Source of the DNA: Brevipalpus yothersi
Taxonomy: Eukaryota; Arthropoda; Arachnida; Trombidiformes; Tenuipalpidae
Direction of reading: 5' to 3'
NCBI GenBank assembly: GCA_003956705.1
Contig: QZCP01000535.1
Location: 10,344 to 24,056, forward strand
Length of the DNA: 13,713 nt
This document shows positions 1 through 7,447 of this stretch, in pieces (positions within the stretch are counted from its first letter, which is position 1; each line of letters opens with the position of its first letter). Both the position numbers and the translations under genes were made by a program. Below the pieces are notes generated by a model. The model worked only from the letters and a program-made list of their open reading frames with translations. It did no database searches and was not told the origin of the DNA.

Positions 1-64
<64 letters not shown>

Positions 65-75
65 AAGCAAGCAAG
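1..75. repeat. Terminal (GA)30 tract followed by (AAGC)3
   Basis: Sixty uninterrupted bases of GA dinucleotide open the window and pass directly into three AAGC units plus AAG (61-75), a compound microsatellite. The window starts inside the tract, so its true length is unknown. This is consistent with an assembly break at the repeat. Confidence 0.97.
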
Positions 76-226
76 TGACAATAGTCTGTAGTGAGTTGTG
101 AATGACTTGAAGAACGGTGTATATGCAAAATAGTGTTTCCAAAAAGTGATACAACAGGAGGAGGAAGTGGGAGAGTGGGCCATAGAAGAATGAGTGAAAA
201 AGAAAGAGAGGAGGTGATGGGAAGAA

Positions 227-257
227 GGAGTAGGAGTAGGAGGTGGAGGAGGAGGAG
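227..257 (+). repeat. Imperfect (GGA)n / GGAGTA block
   Basis: GGAGTA occurs twice and passes into GGAGGT and then four consecutive GGA units. About nine GG doublets lie within 31 bases on one strand. GGA repeats can form two-tetrad G-quadruplex structures, and purine-only strands can form triplexes. Whether this one folds is inference. Confidence 0.75.
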
Positions 258-514
258 AAAGAGGGAGTATGTTGAATGATAGTGTTTCAGTTTTGGTCTC
301 TCTCTCTCTTAAAAAATATTCACTTTTCGAAAAGAACATCCAAATAAAAATATGAATATGAAGGGGAATAAAAGGCTTTGGTGATATTTATGAATAGAAC
401 AGGGTCAAAAACACTCCTTACATACACTCACGGACTACATTTGAAAATACCTACATACATGAGTATTCATTTGAGAAAGCGAGAAATAAAGTTTCAAGAG
501 AAAATTATCAAAGC

Positions 515-527
515 AGGCCAAAGGTGA
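515..527 (+). promoter_or_regulatory. DR1-type nuclear receptor motif (AGGCCA-A-AGGTGA)
   Basis: Two half-sites resembling AGGTCA lie in direct orientation, one base apart: AGGCCA, spacer A, AGGTGA. This is the DR1 layout bound by RXR/USP- and HNF4-type receptors, and the AAAGG core suits HNF4. Each half-site deviates by one base from AGGTCA. A second DR1 lies 75 bases downstream in the same orientation. A match to a short motif does not show binding. Confidence 0.35.
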
Positions 528-558
528 CTGGTAAAGATGCGTATATTGGCCCATTTTT

Positions 559-582
559 ACACACACACACACACACACACAC
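559..582. repeat. (AC)12 microsatellite
   Basis: Twenty-four bases of alternating AC, followed by TCATACACACCC. The tract sits between the two DR1 motifs. Alternating purine-pyrimidine DNA of this kind can adopt Z-form under negative supercoiling. Confidence 0.95.
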
Positions 583-602
583 TCATACACACCCATGGAC
601 AA

Positions 603-615
603 AGGTCAAAGGTGA
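603..615 (+). promoter_or_regulatory. DR1-type nuclear receptor motif (AGGTCA-A-AGGTGA)
   Basis: A perfect AGGTCA half-site, a one-base A spacer and AGGTGA make the best DR1 in the window, with a single deviation over 12 informative positions and the CAAAGG core typical of HNF4/RXR sites. It has the same orientation as the motif at 515-527. No promoter or gene is evident next to it on the plus strand, so regulatory function is inference. Confidence 0.4.
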
Positions 616-1062
616 ACAAATTCGAGTTCGAACCAAAATAATCGGCTAAAAAGTTTTGTAGCAGCAAAAGGACCAGAGAAAGAGAGAGAGAGGATTTAAA
701 GTTGGATGAATGGGTTGCCCCTTAAAAGGTGCAAATCGCATATCCAATGGACAATAAGTGGTCCGAGACAATCAAGTTTGACAGGAGAAGTGTGAAAGTA
801 TAATAATAATAATGATACGAGAGCAGAAAAGAAAAAAAGTAAAAACGGAAGAGAAAGATTAAGTGTAACATGAGGTGGAAATATTCAAAACATAATCTGA
901 TTGCTGATCTTTTTTTTTCGCCTCTCTCTCTCTGTTGAATCTTTTTTGGTGAAAAGTCTTTTTGTAAGCCAGAGAGTGAGTGTTATTTAGGAGAAGAGAA
1001 CTTATTTCGCTTCATCGTGTATCCACAATGCGTCAATCACATCGATAATCGTTGATTTTTCT

Positions 1063-1068
<6 letters not shown>
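616..1068. other. Spacer, no gene seen
   Basis: AT-rich and purine-biased sequence with short (AG)n at 681-693 and (CT)n at 922-933. There is an oligo-T run at 910-918 and an ATA trinucleotide run near 801-812. The GTTCGAACC at 626-634 resembles a Pol III B-box but has no tRNA fold around it. No coding frame is supported. Confidence 0.6.

Positions 1069-1096
<28 letters not shown>
1069..1096. repeat. (CT)14 microsatellite
   Basis: Twenty-eight bases of alternating CT, preceded by T-rich sequence and followed at 1099-1107 by a shorter CT patch. It supplies the RERERE tail of a spurious minus-strand frame (1033-1425). Confidence 0.95.
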
Positions 1097-1099
<3 letters not shown>

Positions 1100-1125
1100 C
1101 CTCTCTTTCGGTTACATTGATTCCC

Positions 1126-1147
1126 AAAAGTACAGTACAGTACTTTT
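1126..1147. repeat. 22-bp palindrome AAAAGTAC-N6-GTACTTTT
   Basis: A perfect 8-bp inverted repeat with a 6-base centre (AGTACA), itself palindromic except for its outer A/A pair. The core is three tandem GTAC words (GTACA, GTACA, GTACT). It could extrude a small cruciform or hairpin or be a dyad protein site; the function is unknown. Confidence 0.7.
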
Positions 1148-1570
1148 TGTTGATAAAATCTTGTTCTTAATTTGACTAATAGTTGGTTCATTAAAATATG
1201 TGGGCCAAAAAGAGGGGACAATAATAGGCAGAGACACACATTCATCCATGGAAAATGAATGTGAACAGACGTTTCCTGGGATCTGTATTTTATAAACTCA
1301 TTTACGATGTGCTTGGAATGATCATATTGCTTGACCAAATGACAAGATAGTGGATAAGCAAAAAACTTACATACATGCTGGAGCCTTGATTGGCTCAAAA
1401 TTAACGTAACGTAACACTTGAGCAATACACTTTGAAATCTTTTTTTCCCTCAGGACAGAACTCCAAGAGAGAGAAAAGTAGATGAAAATGCTTCAGGCCA
1501 TAGATGATAATATTGGTCGCGCTTCTATTTCGCTTTCCTCGCCTTTCCTCATCTCTCTGTTCAATTGGGA

Positions 1571-1572
<2 letters not shown>

Positions 1573-1629
<57 letters not shown>
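1573..1629. repeat. (AG)28 microsatellite
   Basis: Fifty-seven uninterrupted bases of alternating AG, opposite in orientation to the next long tract at 2661. The flanks (ATTGGGAAT on the left, ATCCATCG on the right) are not shared with other tracts. Confidence 0.97.
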
Positions 1630-1632
<3 letters not shown>

Positions 1633-1768
1633 ATCGTTTCACTTGATCACTGGAGCCCGAAAAGAAAGTGAATGAGATAGAGAGTAGCAAATAGATAAGC
1701 GAGAATATGATCACACATGGAATATAGTGGCCTGAATCGACCTTCCCTACCATTTTATCCCTAAAATT

Positions 1769-2272
1769 TCATGAATCAAGTTGGGTATGTCCATTCCATA
1801 TTGACTCGTTTATAGATATGTGTGTGTATATGTGAGTAAAAAATTTGGCTATCAGATTGATGATGTGAGAAAAAATGACATGGATTACAAATTCCTGGCA
1901 CATTTTTGTTGGCTCCTCAACACCAGCCCAATCCTGGAAGAATCTGTGAGTGTGTGTGTGTGTGTGTGTGATTTTATTCAAAAATGTGTATATCCGTTCT
2001 GACTGATTTCCTTTAGGCAATGAAACTGTGCCTGTTTACCAACAATCAGATCAAATTAGGGAGAGAGAGACACTATCAAGGGCCATGTGAGTGTGAGTGT
2101 GCCTTGTGACAGAAAATGGACTGAGAAAAAGTAGCTATCTGAGGTGACGATAGTGTCGAGAAAAACCGGTAATACCTTGTCACTATCTTGTTACCTTCTC
2201 TCTATCTCTTCTTTTACTTACCTGGTGGACCATCGCTTTTTCCTCGGCAGGCTCAGATTCCATCATCATCAT
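1769..2272 (-). CDS. Candidate two-exon small protein gene, unrecognised product
   Basis: I do not recognise the product. Exon 1 reads 2272 down to 2222 on the minus strand and encodes MMMMESEPAEEKAMVHQ. The fourth ATG has A at -3 and G at +4, an excellent start context. The exon ends CCACCAG/GTAAGTA, a perfect splice donor. Taking the pyrimidine-containing acceptor TTCTTCCAG/G at 1934, the 288-base intron joins in phase 0 to exon 2 (1933 to 1769), which is open for 54 codons to TGA and begins DWAGVEEPTKMCQEF. The joined frame is 71 residues. EFVIHVIFSHIINLIAKFF is a plausible membrane-spanning or hydrophobic segment. The following IYTHIS part comes from a degenerate TATG/AC stretch, which argues against strong constraint. 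A weak poly(A)-signal variant, GATAAA, lies just past the stop. The acceptor is preceded by an (AC)n tract. An equally open plus-strand frame overlaps exon 2, so chance is a real alternative. Confidence 0.22.
1951..1970. repeat. (TG)10 microsatellite
   Basis: Twenty bases of alternating TG. On the minus strand it lies just upstream of the proposed acceptor of the two-exon candidate. Confidence 0.93.
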
Positions 2273-2656
2273 GATGAACAGTTGAAATAACGAGCCCCGA
2301 CGTCAGTGTGTAAATTTTTTACTCACACATTCTCTCTCTCTCACTCTCTCTGTACCCATTATCTGATAGCAGAATTTTTCTACTCATATTTGGACAAACA
2401 CTGAACCACACTATCATGATAAATCGCTTTCTCTCTCTCTGTCTCTTTTCGAAATTTTTTGAGGAGAAAAAAAGATCTTTTTCTCTCTTCCTTTTTTTCT
2501 GACACCATTCAGTTTGACTTAGAATTACAATCCATCTTCTCACTTGTGTGCTCTGTTCTTGTGGCTCAAAAATTTTCTTCTCTTATTAGTATTATCAGTA
2601 TCTGAAAATCTTTGCCACTATTCACTAAATTTCTCAAGGAAGCTTCATTCATTCGG

Positions 2657-2660
<4 letters not shown>
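2273..2660. other. Pyrimidine-rich spacer upstream of the two-exon candidate
   Basis: No convincing coding frame. A CpG-containing patch at 2291-2305 includes CGACGTCA, one base from a CRE (TGACGTCA) and close upstream of the minus-strand ATG. Short CT patches lie at 2331-2350 and 2431-2440. I see no clear TATA box for a minus-strand gene here. Confidence 0.55.

Positions 2661-2722
<62 letters not shown>
2661..2722. repeat. (CT)31 microsatellite
   Basis: Sixty-two uninterrupted bases of alternating CT. It generates two overlapping SLSLSL frames on the plus strand that are artefacts. Confidence 0.97.
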
Positions 2723-2725
<3 letters not shown>

Positions 2726-3168
2726 CTTATCATGATTCTCACTCTTTTTTTTCACTCAATGAACCATCTTCAACTCGAACTTCTCTCTCTCTTTTCCATC
2801 TGATAGAGCTTGACGGCCGCTTTTACTGTCTTTCATGTCCAATCAGCACACATCACATCATTGATGACTTAACTAGCTCGACCTTAACACTCCAATGGGA
2901 GAGAGAAAGAGAGAGAGAGAGATGTCCATGGAGCCTTTTTTTGCTCATCCATTCATCATTATGAAGAGGTCACTTCTCTGAAACCGACAAATCTTGTCAT
3001 TTCACTCCATTGGCTTGATTCAATTTGACGGCCAAGGCCAAGAGGCCAAGTGAATCCATGTACATAACTACATGAATTCGTAGATGCATATTCACTCGTC
3101 AAATTATCCAATCTTATGTGAGATATTTTAGTAAAAATTAAGATTGTTCCACCACAAGAATATGTGCA
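2723..3168. other. Mixed spacer, no gene seen
   Basis: Contains an interrupted (GA)n patch at 2898-2921 and a GC-richer patch with three GGCCAAG words at 3030-3050. Neither strand has a coding frame beyond chance length without repeats. Confidence 0.55.
3030..3050. repeat. Three copies of GGCCAAG
   Basis: GGCCAAG occurs at 3030-3036, 3036-3042 and 3044-3050, a small GC-rich direct repeat in AT-rich surroundings. It could be a cluster of protein sites or a remnant of local duplication. No known element is recognised. Confidence 0.6.
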
Positions 3169-3190
3169 TGTGTGTGTGTGAGAGAGAGAG
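3169..3190. repeat. Compound (TG)6(AG)5 microsatellite
   Basis: Six TG units pass without interruption into five AG units, a compound tract that changes repeat class at a single junction. Confidence 0.9.
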
Positions 3191-3322
3191 GCATAGTTGA
3201 GAGAAATGCACTCACGTCTTCCAAGATCTACCAGAACAATTTCTGTCATGAAAAATTCTTTTATCCAGAATTCTTATGCATCTAGCAAAAGAATTTTAAC
3301 CTTCTTTTTCATTCTATCTCTT

Positions 3323-3326
<4 letters not shown>

Positions 3327-3394
<68 letters not shown>
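3327..3394. repeat. (CT)34 microsatellite
   Basis: Sixty-eight uninterrupted bases of alternating CT, the longest pure tract in the window. It is preceded by CTTCAAA and followed by a TACTCACTC degenerate edge. Confidence 0.97.
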
Positions 3395-3397
<3 letters not shown>

Positions 3398-4032
3398 TCA
3401 CTCTTCTTTCCGCTTATTTACTTTCGAGAAGAAAGAAAATTAGATAAGCCAAAAGCTTTTCGCAACCGATGATTCGCCTGCCATTCCTGATACAGCTCTT
3501 CCTTACACATACACACACATTCTATTGCCTATTTCATGCCAACATTGACTGAGAGAGTGGAATATATCGATTCTCGAGCTTCTGCTCCTCCTAGTCAAAC
3601 AAGTGTTCACCAATCAGAATCGCGATTAGCTTCCAATGGGTTATGCATATTGAATTCTCTTTCTCTTGCTCTCTCCTCTCCTCTCTTCGTCTCTGGTTCA
3701 TCCATTTGTCTCTCCAAAGAAGAATACTGTTTGGCTTCGATAATTATTTTCCTTTGTCTGGATTCAAATTTTTCGAACCACATGAGAAGGAAAGATGCTG
3801 TGGGCTTGCAGGTGAAGAATCTGGAGCTTTGTATGCTTATATGTGTGAATGTGTTTGCATGCATTTGTCCATGGAACACTCGAAGAATATTTATATAGAT
3901 GAGAAAATTGCAGTTCATCATGAAATCAGGACAATATGAAGAGTAGAGAAATGTATTTAAAATAATAATAAACTCACTTATACTCTCTGTGACTATGCAC
4001 TGTTGAAGAGGCATACTGTTGTTGAAAAATAA
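3395..4032. other. Spacer with the longest open frame of the window, coding unproven
   Basis: Holds (AC)n at 3511-3519 and a degenerate CT-rich patch at about 3655-3715. A 184-codon minus-strand frame (4161-3607) crosses this spacer and the CT patches beyond it. Its REREREK and SLSLSLF segments come from CT tracts and the rest shows no domain. A plus-strand frame starting at 3536 (MPTLTERVEYIDSRASAPP) looks protein-like at first, then runs into CT-derived sequence. I do not call either as a gene. Confidence 0.5.
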
Positions 4033-4098
4033 AGAGAGAGAGAGAAGCTCAATTTTGGGCTTCAGCTTGATTGTATATCTTTTCTCTCTCTCTCTCTC
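4033..4098. repeat. Short inverted pair: (AG)n and (CT)n
   Basis: Thirteen bases of AG (4033-4045) face sixteen bases of TC (4083-4098) across a 37-base unique spacer. This is a smaller version of the inverted pair at 5415-5535 and could form a 13-bp stem. Confidence 0.8.
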
Positions 4099-4181
4099 GA
4101 GTGGCTTCGTTTTCCCGCCATACTTCTCTCTCTCTCCCTCTATTCTAGAGTGGACCAGCAAATTTATTTTCTCTATCTCTT

Positions 4182-4198
4182 TCTCTCTCTCTCTCTCA
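4182..4198. repeat. (TC)8 tract in a CT-rich patch
   Basis: The last of several short CT runs between about 4083 and 4198. The patches are separated by unique sequence such as GAGTGGCTTCG and GAGTGGACCAGC. Confidence 0.85.
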
Positions 4199-4241
4199 TT
4201 TTAACTATTTTTCCTTCTCAACGTTTCTCTGTGTATTATCA

Positions 4242-4254
4242 GCACACACACACA
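4242..4254. repeat. (AC)6 microsatellite
   Basis: Thirteen bases of alternating CA/AC after CAG, followed by TACTACC. It is short but continues the (AC)n theme of the window. Confidence 0.8.
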
Positions 4255-4293
4255 TACTACCAAGTGCTTGTTTCAAACACAATAGAAAAAGCA

Positions 4294-4317
4294 AGAGAGA
4301 GAGAGAGAGAGAGAGAG
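4294..4317. repeat. (AG)12 microsatellite
   Basis: Twenty-four bases of alternating AG in an otherwise pyrimidine-rich part of the plus strand. Confidence 0.94.
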
Positions 4318-4835
4318 TTGAAATAGTGAAAACATTCTTAGCCCAGTTTGACTGCTCGCCCGAAGCCATCAGCAAACCACTTTGGGCTCCTTGCTGTGAA
4401 CTTCATCTTCTCTCTCCGATAATAATTTGTAATTTCAATTCTTCTTCTTCTTTTTTTCATTTACCAAAAACCCAAGTCTTCTTCTGATCTCTCTTGACTC
4501 TTCTCTTAACTTTCAAACCTTTTTTCTTCTATTCAACAACAACATTCTTCGAACAACAACCAGCACACACACACACTCATACAGTCCTCAACCAGTCGAA
4601 GAATATAGTGCTTGTGGTGACTTACATGCTGACCTTTCTCACTATAATTCATTCATTCTTTCAGTCATCTTGGTCAACTGAAATTTATCCACTCAAAATT
4701 ACTGATTAATTTCATCAACCATCCGCCATTTGACTGGCCTCCCAAAAAGCTAGCTGTATAAGATTCATCTCAAATGTCATTCCTACCGGCTACAAACGAC
4801 AAATGATAAAGTTCCGACAGTGACAATAATTTGCA
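4318..4835. other. Spacer upstream of the TATA motif, no gene seen
   Basis: AT- and pyrimidine-rich sequence with CTT runs near 4440-4455, CAA words near 4540-4560 and an (AC)7 tract at 4563-4576. Only short open frames occur. It resembles intron, UTR or intergenic sequence. Confidence 0.5.
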
Positions 4836-4841
4836 TATAAA
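4836..4841 (+). promoter_or_regulatory. TATA-box-like motif
   Basis: GCATATAAACTT contains TATAAA. It is followed by a pyrimidine-rich stretch, where initiation about 30 bases downstream would fall, and then by an ATG at 4974. Hexamers like this are expected by chance in AT-rich DNA, and no clear initiator is visible. Confidence 0.2.
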
Positions 4842-4973
4842 CTTTCTCTCGCTTCTCTCTCTTCCTCTTTCTCTCTCCCTTCAAATCATCAACAATTCTT
4901 CATACTTCATATCTAATCTCACCCAGTGAAGTGATAATCAGCCACAATTGTTGGTCATAAATTTTGCCGTAAA

Positions 4974-5120
4974 ATGACCGGGAGACTGGTAGACGCTGAT
5001 TTAGAGGACGGTATCATGAATTCAATGAAGGACACAAGGCACTACTACTACTACTACTATGGACCTCATATATATATACCCACACAGGCCGCTTGTCGTT
5101 CTCTCACCACCAATGCCTGA
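4974..5120 (+). CDS. Candidate short ORF downstream of a TATA motif, unrecognised
   Basis: A 48-codon frame starts in the context GTAAAATGA (A at -3). It begins MTGRLVDADLEDGIMNSMKD, continues through six tyrosines from a (TAC)n run and IYIP, and stops at TGA. The first 22 codons contain no microsatellite and use mixed codons. A 5' exon is an alternative: ACG/GTATCA at 5010 and CACACAG/G at 5087 would remove 77 bases, including the tyrosine run and a TA run, and continue GRLSFSHHQCLTACGTGLRP in phase. Neither splice site is strong. The GC content is locally higher (about 4974-5150) than its surroundings. No family is recognised, and chance is likely for a frame this short. Confidence 0.15.
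   Translation: MTGRLVDADLEDGIMNSMKDTRHYYYYYYGPHIYIPTQAACRSLTTNA
5041..5059. repeat. (TAC)n trinucleotide run
   Basis: About six TAC/ACT units inside the short ORF; they would encode a tyrosine run if translated. A (TA)n run follows at 5069-5077. Confidence 0.85.
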
Positions 5121-5410
5121 CAGCCTGCGGGACTGGGCTGAGGCCACAAAACGTGCTCTCTTTCTCTCTTTCTTTCTTCACTGAAACTGACCAGTTTGAC
5201 CAGTAACGAGAGAATATACGAAACAGAGAAACAGAGAGGAAAGAAAAAAAGAGGCTGGAAAATGAAATCGATGCTCTTTCTCTTCCATACAAACAATGTT
5301 CATGAGCCTCTGTAACTATGTGAATTCCTGCATGCATGGGCCACATTCTCTCTCTCTTTTTGGTTTCTCTCTCTTCGAAGTTTGAATGTCGAAAAGCCAT
5401 GTGCTTGAAT

Positions 5411-5414
<4 letters not shown>
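5121..5414. other. CT/GA-flecked spacer
   Basis: A GC-richer start (ATGCCTGACAGCC to ACGTGC) gives way to CTTT-rich and then GAAA-rich sequence. No frame is supported as coding on either strand. Confidence 0.5.

Positions 5415-5453
<39 letters not shown>
5415..5453. repeat. (AG)19A, left arm of a long inverted repeat
   Basis: Thirty-nine uninterrupted bases of alternating AG. Its exact reverse complement occurs 43 bases downstream at 5497-5535, so the two tracts are the arms of a perfect inverted repeat. Confidence 0.97.
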
Positions 5454-5455
<2 letters not shown>

Positions 5456-5493
5456 CATTCGTGCTTCAAAAAGATGAGGAAAAAGAGTCAACC

Positions 5494-5495
<2 letters not shown>

Positions 5496-5535
<40 letters not shown>
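5496..5535. repeat. (CT)20, right arm of a long inverted repeat
   Basis: Forty uninterrupted bases of alternating CT, complementary to 5415-5453. A shorter (TC)n run follows at 5553-5565. Transcription through the pair in either direction would give an RNA able to form a 39-bp hairpin with a 43-base loop. Confidence 0.97.
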
Positions 5536-5538
<3 letters not shown>

Positions 5539-5565
5539 ACTAAACAAGAGTGTCTCTCTCTCTCT

Positions 5566-6537
5566 TTCGCTCATTCTCCCATCAAATTCTTTGAGCAGCC
5601 AGCAAGATGCTGACATCTCCAGCTGACATGTTAGATAATTGGAAAAGTGAACCAGAAAGTGCACCAGATTATGGTGAACAAAAATCCAAATTTTTTGGTG
5701 AACAACCAGCTTACTGGTTCTTCTCGTGACTTTATTCTGCTGGTTGATATGAACATTCTTGATTGTTGATGCTTGTTAAGATGGACAACAATAGTGCAAC
5801 TGTAATGAAGGATGAGCATTGTTTTTCTTTCCTCTTGAATCATTACCATTGTGATGCCTCATTTGCAAGCCTAAAAATTTCGAAAAATTATCATCAGAAT
5901 GAGAATAGAGTACATAGATTTTGAAAAAGAGAGGGAGAGAGAAGAAATCTTGTCAGCTTTTTTGAACGACCTCTATACAAATCAACATACGAATTTATTA
6001 TCATGTTTCTACAAGTAAAGTGGAGTTAGAGAAAGGCATAAGCTCAAGTGTCCATATTTTTCGCCTAAATCCATTCGATATTCGAGATTTAAAGCTGAAA
6101 AACTATTATACCATTCCATTGGGACACCCTGAGCTGAACATCGATCATCGCTTCCACTAAATCCGTACGATATTGTTGAAAATAAAGAATGTATAAAAGA
6201 AAAAGATGGAGAAAATCTTCTCATCATATGATTTGGGATTGCAGCTCATGAAGATGCTGACACGTTCTCTCCTCTCACTCTACTCTCTGTTATCTACTTT
6301 TTACCCTGCAACATCCTTTCCATCCTCTCTCTCTTTCTATCCACTTCTTCTTACTATTTTCCACCATTCCAAAGCCACACATCTTTTTTTCTCCATTCGT
6401 TCAAGAATATATCCTCACATCACGCAGAATTTCCATTCGAGATGGTCATCATCATGATTGGCAGTGAGAAAGGAAAAGAGAGAGAGATTTTTTGATCATA
6501 ATGATGTTGCTACGCTCTTTATATTGTCCATGTTCAC

Positions 6538-6540
<3 letters not shown>
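5566..6540. other. Low-repeat spacer, no gene seen
   Basis: One of the longer stretches without a long microsatellite. It is AT-rich, with an interrupted GA patch at 5930-5944 and CT patches near 6263-6335. Open frames of 72-83 codons occur on both strands but show no domain, no supportive splice pattern and no mixed-codon signal that I trust. It resembles intron or intergenic DNA. Confidence 0.5.
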
Positions 6541-6623
<83 letters not shown>

Positions 6624-6635
6624 TTCTCTCTCTCT
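6541..6635. repeat. Interrupted (CT)n tract, 95 bp
   Basis: The longest CT array in the window. Pure CT is broken only by three TTT interruptions (near 6583, 6610 and 6623). Interruptions of this kind usually mark an older, stabilised microsatellite. Confidence 0.97.
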
Positions 6636-7447
6636 TGACAATGAGATGCTGATTCCAGAGAAAGAGAGAGCATGAAACTCGATTGAATGAATGAATGGTG
6701 CTCATCTCCATCCTTCATCCCTCTTCATCTTCATCTTTTTCATTTGGCGAATAATATTCTTCTCTCTTTTTCTCTCTCTTATCATCATTCTTATCATAGC
6801 TTTCTCTTATTCTCACCTCTTTTGCCAAAATTTTTTCTTCTCAAATACTTTTCACCCATAAAATCGTGATTAATTAGTCTCGCTTCGCTGTTAATCAAAG
6901 CGAATCTTGATCTTTTTTCCTCTTCATCATGTTTTCATCCTTTCTCTATCTCTCTCTCTCCTCTGAACATTTCATCCAAAGCTTGATAGTAACTAGAGAG
7001 ATTTCGCTTTCGTCAGACAAAAGCAGCTCATAAAATCAACTACATGAGATGGTGTAAAGTGATAGAAGTGAAAATATATAGAGTTTTCATGATAAACAAT
7101 GAAACCGCAAAAAACAAAGAAAAAAGAAGCAAAAAAAGAAGAAAAAGATGAGAGAGGAATACCTTCCTTCCTTTTTATTCTTTACATCTCATGCAAAGAA
7201 TTGCGATTTCAATCCAATCCTTTCACCTATCTTCTTTATTTTCAACTGTTTCATGACACATCAAAAAGAAGAACAAGAAGAAACATAAAACTTGAAACAA
7301 TATTCTGATCACTTTCTTTCCTTCCCATGAAAGCCCTTGAAAATTTGAGATAAAATTTTTCATTAACATGGTGTTGAACCTTGCAACCTTACAAATTCTA
7401 ACGAAATTCTTTCCCCCAATTTATCTTTATTTCTTTTTCTCTCTCTC
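6636..7447. other. Pyrimidine-rich spacer turning A-rich, no gene seen
   Basis: CATC/TTC-rich sequence to about 6990, then A-rich sequence around 7095-7160 with AAAGAA words, then AT-rich to 7447. Short CT runs lie at 6949-6960 and 7439-7448. No coding frame is supported. Confidence 0.5.

Larger units (their letters stand above)
76..558. other. Purine-rich spacer, no gene seen
   Basis: No convincing coding frame. The plus strand is strongly purine-rich from about 160 to 267, with GAA, GGA and GAG words; the rest is AT-rich. A short (CT)n island lies at 299-309. The stretch includes the GGA block and the first DR1 motif, listed separately. Confidence 0.6.

Noticed and set aside
624..634. GAGTTCGAACC resembling a Pol III B-box of a tRNA or SINE
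   Set aside because: The flanking bases do not form a T-stem, and no A-box or acceptor stem lies at the right distance.
1033..1425. A 130-codon minus-strand frame
   Set aside because: The C-terminal fifth is (CT)14 read as RERERE. The rest is unrecognised and the length is within chance for AT-rich sequence of this size.
3216..3249. Possible minus-strand first exon MTEIVLVDLGR followed by C/GTGAGTG
   Set aside because: The donor is good, but the ATG context is poor, and the one downstream acceptor I could find leads to an immediate stop.
3607..4161. A 184-codon minus-strand frame, the longest in the window
   Set aside because: Parts derive from CT patches (REREREK, SLSLSLF), the rest has no recognisable domain or splice support, and two plus-strand frames overlap it. 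One frame of this length is near what chance allows over six frames of 13.7 kb.
6452..6718. Frames rich in RERERE or SLSLSL at 6452-6718 and at the other AG/CT tracts
   Set aside because: An AG or CT dinucleotide array has no stop codon in any frame, so these are translation artefacts of the microsatellites.
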